DNA from: Nanobdellota archaeon | Lineage (GTDB): Archaea; Nanobdellota; Nanobdellia; Pacearchaeales; GW2011-AR1 | Reading direction: 5' to 3' | Assembly: GCA_018816205.1 (NCBI GenBank) | Contig: JAHIWJ010000172.1 | Coordinates: 1 to 6,754 of the forward strand | DNA: 6,754 nucleotides | Part shown: positions 1 through 4,548 of the stretch, one piece after another | How positions within the stretch are numbered: the stretch's first letter is position 1 | Layout: each line of letters opens with the position of its first letter | Made by a program: the position numbers and the translations under genes | The notes under the pieces: model-generated | Database searches by the model: none | Told to the model about the DNA's origin: nothing | What the model saw: the letters and a program-made list of their open reading frames with translations, nothing else

Positions 1-27
1 AAGATATTGTCAACTTAAAGGGACAAG

Positions 28-35
28 TATATAAA
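28..35 (+). promoter_or_regulatory. TATA box for the transposase
   Basis: TATATAAA lies 46 nt before the transposase ATG, which predicts a transcript start near 55-58 and a short leader containing the Shine-Dalgarno site. It overlaps the left arm of a perfect inverted repeat (33-48). Placement relies on the archaeal spacing rule of about 25 nt from box to transcript start. Confidence 0.45.
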
Positions 36-48
36 TTCTGAAGAATTT
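33..48. repeat. Perfect inverted repeat AAATTC-TGAA-GAATTT
   Basis: Two 6-bp arms flank a TGAA loop, between the presumed TATA box and the transposase start. It could be an operator-like palindrome or a small hairpin in the leader. Most of it (35-50) recurs exactly at 1419-1434. Confidence 0.5.
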
Positions 49-57
49 ATTTTATTG

Positions 58-66
58 AAAGGAGGT
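58..66 (+). promoter_or_regulatory. Strong Shine-Dalgarno site of transposase ORF A
   Basis: AAAGGAGGT lies 7 nt before the ATG at 74 and is a near-perfect complement to the 16S 3' end. It fixes the start of ORF A. It is unusual here because most other plus-strand genes have a TATA box about 25 nt upstream and no ribosome binding site. Confidence 0.7.
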
Positions 67-73
67 AATTCAA

Positions 74-382
74 ATGAAATGTCCAGATTGTCATTCAGAA
101 AAAATTTCCAAAAGAGGCAAAAGGTACAACAAATCTGGAACAAAGCAACTTTATTTATGCAATGGCTGCAAGAGAAAATTTATTGAAGCGGATGGTTTTG
201 AAAGAATGAGATATAACAAAAGAGATATTGCCCGAGCAATTCATTTGCACGAAAAGGGGTTATCTCTATTTGATGTTAAAGATCATCTTTGGCAGCATGA
301 TGGGGTTGGAGTAAGCAGAGAATCTGTTAGAGAATGGATTAAAAAGTATTCTGCTTTTTTAAAATCCGATAACAAAAATTGA
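74..382 (+). CDS. Transposase N-terminal half (zinc ribbon plus HTH)
   Basis: This 102-aa product is the DNA-binding half of a transposase. Residues 3-6 (CPDC) and 29-32 (CNGC) form a four-cysteine zinc ribbon followed by a basic CKRKF stretch. Residues about 50-90 look like a helix-turn-helix (RDIARAIHLHEKGLSLFDV, then VSRESVREWIKKY). The family normally has one polypeptide of roughly 300 residues, with this segment running straight into the DDE domain. Here the frame stops at a TGA while the catalytic frame is already open 20 nt earlier (from 363), so a +1 shift is needed to join them. The start is supported by a strong Shine-Dalgarno site. Alone, this protein could at most bind element ends. 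Confidence 0.8.
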   Translation: MKCPDCHSEKISKRGKRYNKSGTKQLYLCNGCKRKFIEADGFERMRYNKRDIARAIHLHEKGLSLFDVKDHLWQHDGVGVSRESVREWIKKYSAFLKSDNKN

Positions 383-452
383 ACCAACGTTAAAGGGGAG
401 ACAACATTATGATGAGAAATATGTCAAGGTTAATGGAAAAGATTGCTACGAT

Positions 453-995
453 TTGAACTGTATCGATTCGATAACGAAATTCGGAACAGCACATTTATTC
501 GTCGACAAAAGAACAAAAGAGAACTGCATAAAGTTTCTTTCTCAGATAAAAGAAAGATGTTACAGCCAGATTCTTGCAAGGTATTTCACGAGAAAATATT
601 TTAACAAAGACGCAGAGTTGATAACTTTCGTTTGCGATGGATTTGAAAATTACAAATCGGCATTCAACAAACTTTTTTATCGGGTTGCCAAATTGCAGTT
701 TGGAGTTCCGATTGCCTGCAGAAAATTTGGATTGAAACACAACAACAATCCAGTCGAAAGATACAATGGAAAAATAAAAGACAGATTAAACTGCATGCGC
801 GGAGAATTCAAGAGTTTTGGATATGCCGAAGCATTCATGAATTTGCAGCACGTCACGAATAATTTTGTGAATCCACATCAACAACTCGGAGGAAAAACGC
901 CGGCGGAGAAAGCAGGGATAAAACTGAATTTGGGGAGAAACAAATTGTTAGGACTTATCGGATATGTGGCTAAAACCCATATCCCGATAAATTAA
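453..995 (+). CDS. Transposase C-terminal half (DDE catalytic domain), out of frame with N-terminal half
   Basis: This is the catalytic part of the same transposase, a metal-dependent DDE strand-transfer enzyme. The listed start is a TTG with no ribosome binding site, but the frame is open from 363. Codons 408-452 upstream read YDEKYVKVNGKDCYD, which matches the first-aspartate block of IS6/IS240 transposases. The second block is VCDGFENYKSAF and the third is NNNPVERYNGKIK followed by an MRGEFKSF-like segment. Initiation at the TTG would lose the first catalytic aspartate (codon 411-413), so this ORF is active only if fused to ORF A by a +1 frameshift. Otherwise the element is dead. A homopolymer sequencing error is a real alternative, since TTTTTTAAAA (355-364) is at the junction. 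Confidence 0.75.
   Translation: MNCIDSITKFGTAHLFVDKRTKENCIKFLSQIKERCYSQILARYFTRKYFNKDAELITFVCDGFENYKSAFNKLFYRVAKLQFGVPIACRKFGLKHNNNPVERYNGKIKDRLNCMRGEFKSFGYAEAFMNLQHVTNNFVNPHQQLGGKTPAEKAGIKLNLGRNKLLGLIGYVAKTHIPIN
955..990 (+). other. Long imperfect hairpin at the 3' end of the transposase
   Basis: TTATCG (955-960) pairs with CGATAA (985-990), GATATG (961-966) with CATATC (978-983), and GG (968-969) with CC (976-977). Single-base bulges lie at 984 and 967, and the loop is CTAAAA. This gives 14 pairs ending three bases before the TAA stop. No T-run follows, so it is not a classical intrinsic terminator. It may stabilise the transcript or insulate the element's end. Confidence 0.55.
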
Positions 996-1009
996 CAGTG
1001 TCGACAAAT

Positions 1010-1024
1010 CCAAAAGTTTAAATA
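1010..1024 (+). promoter_or_regulatory. BRE/TATA promoter of the lipoprotein gene
   Basis: CCAAAAGTTTAAATA contains TTTAAATA at 1017-1024, centred 25-26 nt before the ATG at 1046, which predicts a leaderless mRNA. The first 11 bases (CCAAAAGTTTA) recur exactly at 2184-2194 in front of the S-layer-like gene, consistent with a shared B-recognition element plus TATA box. It starts two bases after the proposed right end of the insertion sequence. Confidence 0.65.
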
Positions 1025-1045
1025 GCTACCTCTTCCAAAAAAATT

Positions 1046-1546
1046 ATGAGCAGAAAAATGACACTCGGATTGCTGGGCGGATTAGCTTTGGCCGTAGCTG
1101 GATGTGAACACCAGGCAGTGCCGTCTAATAATTTGCCGAATATGACTCAGGAATACAATCCCGCACCCCAATCTCAACCAGCAGAAGAGCCAGTTGCAAT
1201 GGAAACGTTTAGAGGAAAAATTGTGAAAGTTCAGCCAAGTCAACTTTCGTTTATTAGAGAGAGCGGGGCAAATTCCATTGGTGGCACTCATGAATTTATT
1301 TATCTAATTGCCGAGGGAGAAGATAGAACACCACATGTTTTTGTTTATCCTTCGTCTCGAGCAATTCTAGAAAGGAACGCATTATTAACTTACAGGCCTT
1401 TGCGCCTTGGTGCAATTGATTCTGAAGAATTTATAGATGCGTTTGTTGAAAGAGAATACCGTCTTGAGACAATGGATGATATCACAATCAGAGCAGAGGG
1501 TATTATAACCCCAGATGGAATTTGTTATACGGGTGCTGATAAATAG
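1046..1546 (+). CDS. Putative exported lipoprotein, unknown function
   Basis: This 166-aa protein has a signal peptide: basic MSRK, a hydrophobic core, then LAVAGC with Cys20 as the predicted lipid-modified residue. A Pro/Gln/Glu-rich linker follows (about 25-50, with PAPQSQPAEEP). The compact folded region (about 54-166) seems rich in beta strands, beginning ETFRGKIVKVQPSQLSFI. That pattern resembles small beta-barrel lipoprotein domains, but I recognise no family. Its TATA box lies about 25 nt upstream and there is no ribosome binding site, so the transcript is probably leaderless. The last 22 bp overlap the 3' end of the opposite-strand sigma-4 gene. It probably faces outward from the cytoplasmic membrane. 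Confidence 0.8.
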   Translation: MSRKMTLGLLGGLALAVAGCEHQAVPSNNLPNMTQEYNPAPQSQPAEEPVAMETFRGKIVKVQPSQLSFIRESGANSIGGTHEFIYLIAEGEDRTPHVFVYPSSRAILERNALLTYRPLRLGAIDSEEFIDAFVEREYRLETMDDITIRAEGIITPDGICYTGADK

Positions 1547-1836
1547 GCGAACCTTTCTAACCCATGTATTCTGCGCGAGTGCCTGAGCTTTTCAATTGCT
1601 TCTCTGTGAATCTGACTGACTCTTTCTCTTGTTAAACCCGTGAAAGGTCTGCATTCTTCAAGCGTGTGAGCATATCCATATTGCACCCTGCGACTTAAAC
1701 CGAATCTTAACCCGAGAACATCTCTTTGTTGTTGCGTAAGTTCTCCTAGAGCTTGATCGATTACATTTCTTAATAAAGATAGTTCTGCTGCTCTGTCTGG
1801 AGAATAATTTAAAATTGGATGTCGGGAAATTGGCAA
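1525..1836 (-). CDS. Sigma-70 region 4 domain protein
   Basis: From the TTG at 1836 the product is about 103 aa. Residues 12-32 (SPDRAAELSLLRNVIDQAL onward) resemble the helix before sigma region 4. Residues 33-47 (LTQQQRDVLGLRFGL), 58-61 (TLEE) and 68-86 (LTRERVSQIHREAIEKLRH) are the classical region 4 helix-turn-helix, with the TRERxxQI recognition helix that contacts the -35 element in bacteria. Regions 1-3 are absent, so it cannot be a complete sigma factor. The archaeal promoter context makes a conventional sigma role unlikely; a stand-alone DNA-binding regulator is more plausible. The start is doubtful: the frame is open back to the TGA of the RHH gene (1878-1876), and a repeated xxPIx pentapeptide spans the TTG. 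It is probably co-transcribed with the RHH gene. Domain call strong, start weak. Confidence 0.75.
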   Translation of the reverse strand: MPISRHPILNYSPDRAAELSLLRNVIDQALGELTQQQRDVLGLRFGLSRRVQYGYAHTLEECRPFTGLTRERVSQIHREAIEKLRHSRRIHGLERFAYLSAPV

Positions 1837-1856
1837 TTCGCAAATTGGGATATACG
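1812..1856. repeat. Three 15-bp tandem units beginning AAATTGG
   Basis: AAATTGG occurs at 1812-1818, 1827-1833 and 1842-1848, exactly 15 bp apart; the rest of each unit diverges. On the minus strand in the sigma-4 frame the units encode YIPIC, ELPIS and RHPIL, so a P-I pair recurs every five residues. The repeat crosses the nominal TTG start at 1836. Confidence 0.6.
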
Positions 1857-1870
1857 AAAGTTTTTCCTGC

Positions 1871-1887
1871 CCACCTCAAATCACCTT
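1871..1887 (-). promoter_or_regulatory. Shine-Dalgarno-like sites at the RHH/sigma-4 junction
   Basis: On the minus strand this reads AAGGTGATTTGAGGTGG, with two anti-16S matches: AAGGTGAT (1887-1880) and GAGGTGG (1877-1871). No in-frame ATG/GTG/TTG for the sigma-4 frame lies at suitable spacing downstream. A GTG at 1874-1872 is well spaced from the first site, but it is in another frame and would need one extra base in the A5 run at 1865-1861 to enter the sigma-4 frame. Confidence 0.45.
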
Positions 1888-2088
1888 ATTTTTCTTTGCT
1901 AAACTTTCTAATTTTTCAAGTGTTTCTTGGGCTACATCGGGGTCTCGGCGGCATACGTTAAGTATACCCAGCATCCTTTGGACGATTTCATCGTAAGAAT
2001 CTTTTCTATGGACGCGGAGTTTGTCTAATCTCTCTTTTGTTTGGTTTTGTATCTTTATCGTCGTTATCTTTGTTTTTTTGGCTTCCAT
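1876..2088 (-). CDS. Ribbon-helix-helix transcriptional regulator (antitoxin-like)
   Basis: This 70-aa protein has the layout of a ribbon-helix-helix (CopG/VapB-like) DNA-binding dimer. A short beta strand (ITTIKI, residues 8-13) is followed by a first helix (QTKERLDKLRV) and a second helix beginning at the archaeal-style KDSYDEIVQRML. A C-terminal helix (about 52-65) could bind a partner. RHH proteins of this size are often antitoxins or autorepressors. No recognisable toxin follows; the next gene is a sigma-4 protein in the same frame after a single TGA. The start is an ATG about 29 nt from a TATA box, and a GTATAC repeat between the two is a natural operator. Fold call good, target inferred. 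Confidence 0.8.
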   Translation of the reverse strand: MEAKKTKITTIKIQNQTKERLDKLRVHRKDSYDEIVQRMLGILNVCRRDPDVAQETLEKLESLAKKNKVI

Positions 2089-2096
2089 TATGTGAA

Positions 2097-2112
2097 GTAT
2101 ACGAGGGTATAC
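2097..2112. promoter_or_regulatory. Candidate RHH operator GTATAC-N4-GTATAC
   Basis: Two copies of the palindromic hexamer GTATAC (2097-2102 and 2107-2112) are separated by GAGG, a centre-to-centre spacing of 10 bp or one helical turn. They lie between the minus-strand TATA box and the start of the RHH gene, exactly where a bound repressor would block transcription. Paired half-sites one turn apart are typical of RHH dimers, so autorepression is inferred. A related pair (GCATAC-N5-GTATAC, 1951-1967) lies inside the RHH gene. Confidence 0.55.
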
Positions 2113-2113
2113 G

Positions 2114-2121
2114 TTTATAAA
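2114..2121 (-). promoter_or_regulatory. TATA box for the RHH/sigma-4 unit
   Basis: TTTATAAA reads the same on both strands and lies about 29 nt before the RHH start codon on the minus strand, which predicts a nearly leaderless transcript. It directly abuts the GTATAC operator candidate. Because the box is palindromic, direction is set by the gene it faces. Confidence 0.55.
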
Positions 2122-2183
2122 GTTTGTAGGTAAATTTTCACTACCGACTTGTAACTATGGAGTAAGGTCAAATGTGTTGTCAC

Positions 2184-2198
2184 CCAAAAGTTTATAAA
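2184..2198 (+). promoter_or_regulatory. BRE/TATA promoter of the S-layer-like gene
   Basis: CCAAAAGTTTATAAA includes TTTATAAA at 2191-2198 and shares its first 11 bases with the lipoprotein promoter. It is centred 48 nt before the ATG at 2243, so the transcript should start near 2220 and carry a leader of about 20 nt. No Shine-Dalgarno site is visible in that leader. Confidence 0.6.
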
Positions 2199-2242
2199 TG
2201 TAAAATAGGGTGTAATTGTAACTAAATTTAACCGAACAACAA

Positions 2243-3502
2243 ATGTCACAAAAAAACCTATGGGTTTTCATCGTTAGTGTATTCGCACTAGCGTTTGCTA
2301 TGGGCAGTGTTAGCGCATTTGGTAACATCGAGACTGTTGAAGTCAATGGTGTTCTTGTTGTAGACCACGGCCAACAGGTTGGATCAGTTGATCTGGCTAA
2401 TTTTGTTGGTGACCGTGTTCCTGTGTTGGTTGTTTTCAAGGCAAACAATGGAACTGGTGTCTTGGCTGAAGATGTAAGAATCAAAGCCTGGATTTCTGGT
2501 GAAGCTGAGAACGTTGTAACCTCTGAGAGGTTTGACGTCCTTCCTGATAGAACCTACACAAGAATTGTCTACTTAGACATACCTTCCGACTTGCGGGACA
2601 AACTTGACGAAACAAGAAAACTAGAAATTCTTGTTGAAAGCAAGGCAGATGGTACTGCGGATAGTGAAACAATCGGTTTCACTGTTCAAAGAGCTTCCTA
2701 TGTATTGGAAATCTTAAGCGTTGATATGCAACCTGAAGTAAACGTTGGGGACTCTATGGCTGTAGACGTTGTGTTGAAGAACAGGGGTAGGCAATTTGCA
2801 GATGATGTGTTTTTAACCATCAGCATCCCGGCTCTTGGCATTGAAGAGAGAACCTATTTTGGTGACCTTTCTCCGATTGACCAGGACAATCCTAACAAGG
2901 AAGACGCTGTTGAGAGAAGAACTTACATCAGAATTCCTGCAAATGTTGAGCCAGGTTTGTACGACATCCGAGTTGAAGCTTACAATTCAGACAGCTTTGA
3001 TCGTGTCGACAGAAGGATTCTTGTTGCTGGTGGCGCTGTAGAAAATACGCAAGTAGTTACTGCAAGCACTAGTAAGACCTTCAATACCGGCGAAACTGCA
3101 ACCTATAAGCTAACTCTGGTTAACAGAGGTTCTGTTGTGAGAGTGTTTGACCTTCAGGTCGACTCTCCTGACAACCTTAATGTTGACTTGAGCGATAGCG
3201 TTATAGTTGTTCCTGCTGGAACAAGCCGAACCGTTGAAATTTCAGCCAACTCTGCAATCAGAGACGAGTATGCGTTCACTGTCGACATAATGTCTGACAG
3301 TGGTGCACTTATCGAGAGCAAAACATTTAGAGCAAACGTTGTTGAAGGAACCGGAAATGGCGGTACTCAGATACAGGCAAACACGACTGTGTTATTGACT
3401 GTTATCCTAGCCATCATCTTTGTCGTCCTTCTAGTAGTTCTAATTGTTTTGTTAACGAGAAAGCCTGAGACCAAGGAAGAATACGGCGAAAGCTACTACT
3501 AA
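2243..3502 (+). CDS. S-layer-like surface protein with C-terminal membrane anchor
   Basis: This 419-aa exported protein has a Sec signal peptide at residues 1-25 (core WVFIVSVFALAFA, likely cleavage after VSA). The long extracellular part appears to contain several Ig-like/CARDB-type beta-sandwich modules. Repeated phrases support this: VPVLVVFKANNGTG near 55, VNVGDSMAVDVVLKNRGR near 165 and FNTGETATYKLTLVNRGS near 280. A single transmembrane helix follows (about 381-405, TVLLTVILAIIFVVLLVVL), then a short charged cytoplasmic tail ending ESYY. This matches the COG1361-like putative S-layer proteins common in DPANN archaea. It is transcribed divergently from the RHH gene with its own promoter and terminator. 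The exact role (lattice, adhesion or attachment) cannot be read from sequence. Confidence 0.8.
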   Translation: MSQKNLWVFIVSVFALAFAMGSVSAFGNIETVEVNGVLVVDHGQQVGSVDLANFVGDRVPVLVVFKANNGTGVLAEDVRIKAWISGEAENVVTSERFDVLPDRTYTRIVYLDIPSDLRDKLDETRKLEILVESKADGTADSETIGFTVQRASYVLEILSVDMQPEVNVGDSMAVDVVLKNRGRQFADDVFLTISIPALGIEERTYFGDLSPIDQDNPNKEDAVERRTYIRIPANVEPGLYDIRVEAYNSDSFDRVDRRILVAGGAVENTQVVTASTSKTFNTGETATYKLTLVNRGSVVRVFDLQVDSPDNLNVDLSDSVIVVPAGTSRTVEISANSAIRDEYAFTVDIMSDSGALIESKTFRANVVEGTGNGGTQIQANTTVLLTVILAIIFVVLLVVLIVLLTRKPETKEEYGESYY

Positions 3503-3545
3503 CTCCTTTTGATTTTTTATTTTTTATTTAGTGTAGCTTTTTTTT
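3491..3545 (+). terminator. Hairpin plus T8 terminator spanning the S-layer-like stop codon
   Basis: AGCTAC-T-ACTAA (3491-3502) pairs with TTAGT-GTAGCT (3528-3538), giving 11 pairs with one bulged T, and is followed by a T8 run at 3538-3545. The loop itself contains two T6 runs (3513-3518 and 3520-3525). The stop codon TAA (3500-3502) is inside the left arm. Archaeal RNA polymerase terminates at T-tracts, so the multiple runs alone could suffice. Confidence 0.7.
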
Positions 3546-3563
3546 ATTTTGAAGAGGGAAGAA

Positions 3564-3570
3564 TTAAATA
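3564..3570 (+). promoter_or_regulatory. TATA box for the 192-aa protein gene
   Basis: TTAAATA is centred 25 nt before the ATG at 3592, which predicts a leaderless transcript. An out-of-frame ATG at 3575 would give only a 13-codon peptide and is probably irrelevant. Confidence 0.5.
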
Positions 3571-3591
3571 GATAATGGGGGAAGAAAAGAA

Positions 3592-4170
3592 ATGCAGAAA
3601 ATTGATGCTTGTATAATTGAAGGTTTAAATAAGAGTGCTGATAGTCTGAACTCTCTTTTAAGATTTGGAAGAGTAAGCGCTCAAGATATTAATCTAATGA
3701 CTTATGGTGTATTTGTTCCACCTGGAAAAACAGTTGATGATGTATTAGATGATGGGCGCGTTAGAGTAGAAGCTGAATCTGCAATGACAATTTTTGGGGG
3801 CGTTATGGCGAGAGCCTGTGAATCTTACTTCTCTGTACTCGAAGAGTTGAATAACGGAATAATAGCTCACGCTTTAGAGGAGGAAATAAAAAAGAGGGGA
3901 CTTAGTGATCCCGATGGATTAATATTGCCTGGAGTTAAAAATTTTACCGGAGCAAAAGAAGGAAAAGCGTATTTAATAGACCTGTATGGAAGCGATACCC
4001 TTGAGGAAATGCTTCATGATTTGGTTCTTGACTTTAAAATCAATCCCGATTCTCTATGCGACTATCTCAACAGATGGCAATTTTATGATTCTCTTCCTGT
4101 CGACCAAGAAGGAAGATGGGTGCAGAACGCAAAAAGAAAGAATTTTTATCCTTTAGCAAAACAAGATTAA
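3592..4170 (+). CDS. Unrecognised 192-aa soluble protein
   Basis: I do not recognise this family. There is no signal peptide or membrane segment, so it should be cytoplasmic. The N-terminal half looks helical (SADSLNSLLRFG, then a long stretch around ESAMTIFGGVMARACESYFSVL), and an acidic helix (EEEIKKRG) follows. The C-terminal part contains a Gly/Pro loop (LILPGVKNFTGAKEG) and a helical stretch (TLEEMLHDLVLDF). No catalytic or nucleotide-binding motif is evident. The TATA box 25 nt upstream of this ATG supports the start. It sits alone between a strong terminator and the promoter of the HicB-like gene, so context gives little guidance. The gene is very likely real, given a 579-bp open frame with its own promoter. 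Confidence 0.75.
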   Translation: MQKIDACIIEGLNKSADSLNSLLRFGRVSAQDINLMTYGVFVPPGKTVDDVLDDGRVRVEAESAMTIFGGVMARACESYFSVLEELNNGIIAHALEEEIKKRGLSDPDGLILPGVKNFTGAKEGKAYLIDLYGSDTLEEMLHDLVLDFKINPDSLCDYLNRWQFYDSLPVDQEGRWVQNAKRKNFYPLAKQD

Positions 4171-4205
4171 AACTCTTAAACCTGTTAATTTCCCAACAGA
4201 TAACC

Positions 4206-4213
4206 ATTTAATC
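4206..4213 (+). promoter_or_regulatory. TATA-like box for the HicB-like gene
   Basis: ATTTAATC is centred about 25 nt before the ATG at 4234, the same spacing as at neighbouring genes. It suggests a leaderless transcript separate from the 192-aa gene. The match to a TATA box is moderate. Confidence 0.4.
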
Positions 4214-4233
4214 TCTGTATTTCTTTAATTATC

Positions 4234-4470
4234 ATGGAAAAACAAGTTATGGACTTTACGGTTTTGATAGAGCAAGATGAAGACGGAATTTATACAGCCA
4301 GAGTTACTGAAATTGACGGTTGTTACACTCAAGGCAAGGACTTGCCAGAAGTTATAGAGAGAATTAAGGAAGCAATTGAAGTCTGTCTGGAAGCAGATGA
4401 AGAAGAAATTGCTCCGCTGAAGTTTATAGGCATTCAAAAAGTTCAGGTAGAAAAAAAGATTATCATGTAA
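4234..4470 (+). CDS. hicB: HicB-like protein (orphan antitoxin-type)
   Basis: This 78-aa protein carries the HicB-like (UPF0150) fold. The beta strand DFTVLIEQDEDGIYTARV (residues 7-24) leads into EIDGCYTQGKDLPEV (26-40) and an amphipathic helix IERIKEAIEVCLEAD. The G-C-x-T-x-G turn and the IKEAI helix are the family signature. In complete systems HicB neutralises HicA, a small double-stranded-RNA-binding mRNA endonuclease, but no HicA-like ORF adjoins it. It also lacks an obvious C-terminal DNA-binding domain; the protein ends soon after the HicB fold. The next gene is a NYN-type nuclease after 70 bp with separate promoter candidates. Orphan HicB-like proteins are common in archaea. Fold confident, partner unknown. 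Confidence 0.8.
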   Translation: MEKQVMDFTVLIEQDEDGIYTARVTEIDGCYTQGKDLPEVIERIKEAIEVCLEADEEEIAPLKFIGIQKVQVEKKIIM

Positions 4471-4484
4471 GGGTGGAGAAAGAC

Positions 4485-4520
4485 TTAAATATTCTTGTTG
4501 TCTATTAAAATCATTAAATC
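4485..4520 (+). promoter_or_regulatory. Two alternative TATA boxes for the NYN nuclease gene
   Basis: ATTAAATC (4513-4520) is about 25 nt before the ATG at 4541 and would give a leaderless transcript. TTAAATAT (4485-4492) would start transcription near 4513 and give a leader carrying the 4521-4548 hairpin. The sequence does not decide between them. Confidence 0.45.
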
Positions 4521-4548
4521 CCCGGTATGGCCTTAGGGTAATGCCGGG
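4521..4548 (+). other. Hairpin covering the assigned NYN start codon
   Basis: CCCGGTAT (4521-4528) pairs with ATGCCGGG (4541-4548), 8 pairs including one G-U, around a 12-nt loop. The ATG at 4541 forms part of the right arm. It would form in RNA only if transcription starts upstream at about 4513. No T-run follows, so it is not an obvious terminator for the HicB-like gene. Confidence 0.5.

Larger units (their letters stand above)
7..1007 (+). mobile_element. Insertion sequence with IS6/IS240-like DDE transposase, frameshifted
   Basis: The element is defined by the two halves of a DDE transposase (74-995). Candidate ends are short imperfect inverted repeats: TTGTCAAC at 7-14 and GTCGACAA at 1000-1007, matching at 7 of 8 positions after reverse complementation. 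No target-site duplication can be checked because only six bases precede the left repeat. The right end lies two bases before the conserved promoter element of the next gene. The catalytic core resembles the IS6/IS240 DDE domain, while the N-terminal zinc ribbon resembles that of IS1/IS1595-type elements, so the family assignment is tentative. The protein-coding part is secure; the boundaries are weak. Confidence 0.65.

Noticed and set aside
1..1007. CRISPR, tRNA or attachment-site structure near the insertion sequence
   Set aside because: No spaced direct repeats, cloverleaf or tRNA 3' end could be recognised.
1876..1878. General recoding of TGA in this organism
   Set aside because: TGA also serves as a sensible stop for the nucleotidyltransferase-like gene, so any readthrough would be local.
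1658..1879. Minus-strand ORF starting at a TTG that overlaps the RHH stop codon (TTGA)
   Set aside because: The stop/start overlap looks like coupling, but the protein is low-complexity and basic and runs out of frame over the clear sigma-4 coding sequence.
2155..2484. Minus-strand 109-codon ORF over the S-layer-like promoter and signal peptide
   Set aside because: It is antisense to a well-supported gene, Thr/Ser-rich and without domain features; a shadow frame.
4182..4199. Small inverted repeat CTGTT...AACAG after the 192-aa gene as a terminator
   Set aside because: It has only 5 bp of stem and no following T-run.
4471..4540. Hidden HicA gene between HicB-like and NYN genes
   Set aside because: Only 70 bp are available, filled by promoter-like sequence and a hairpin arm, which is too short for HicA.
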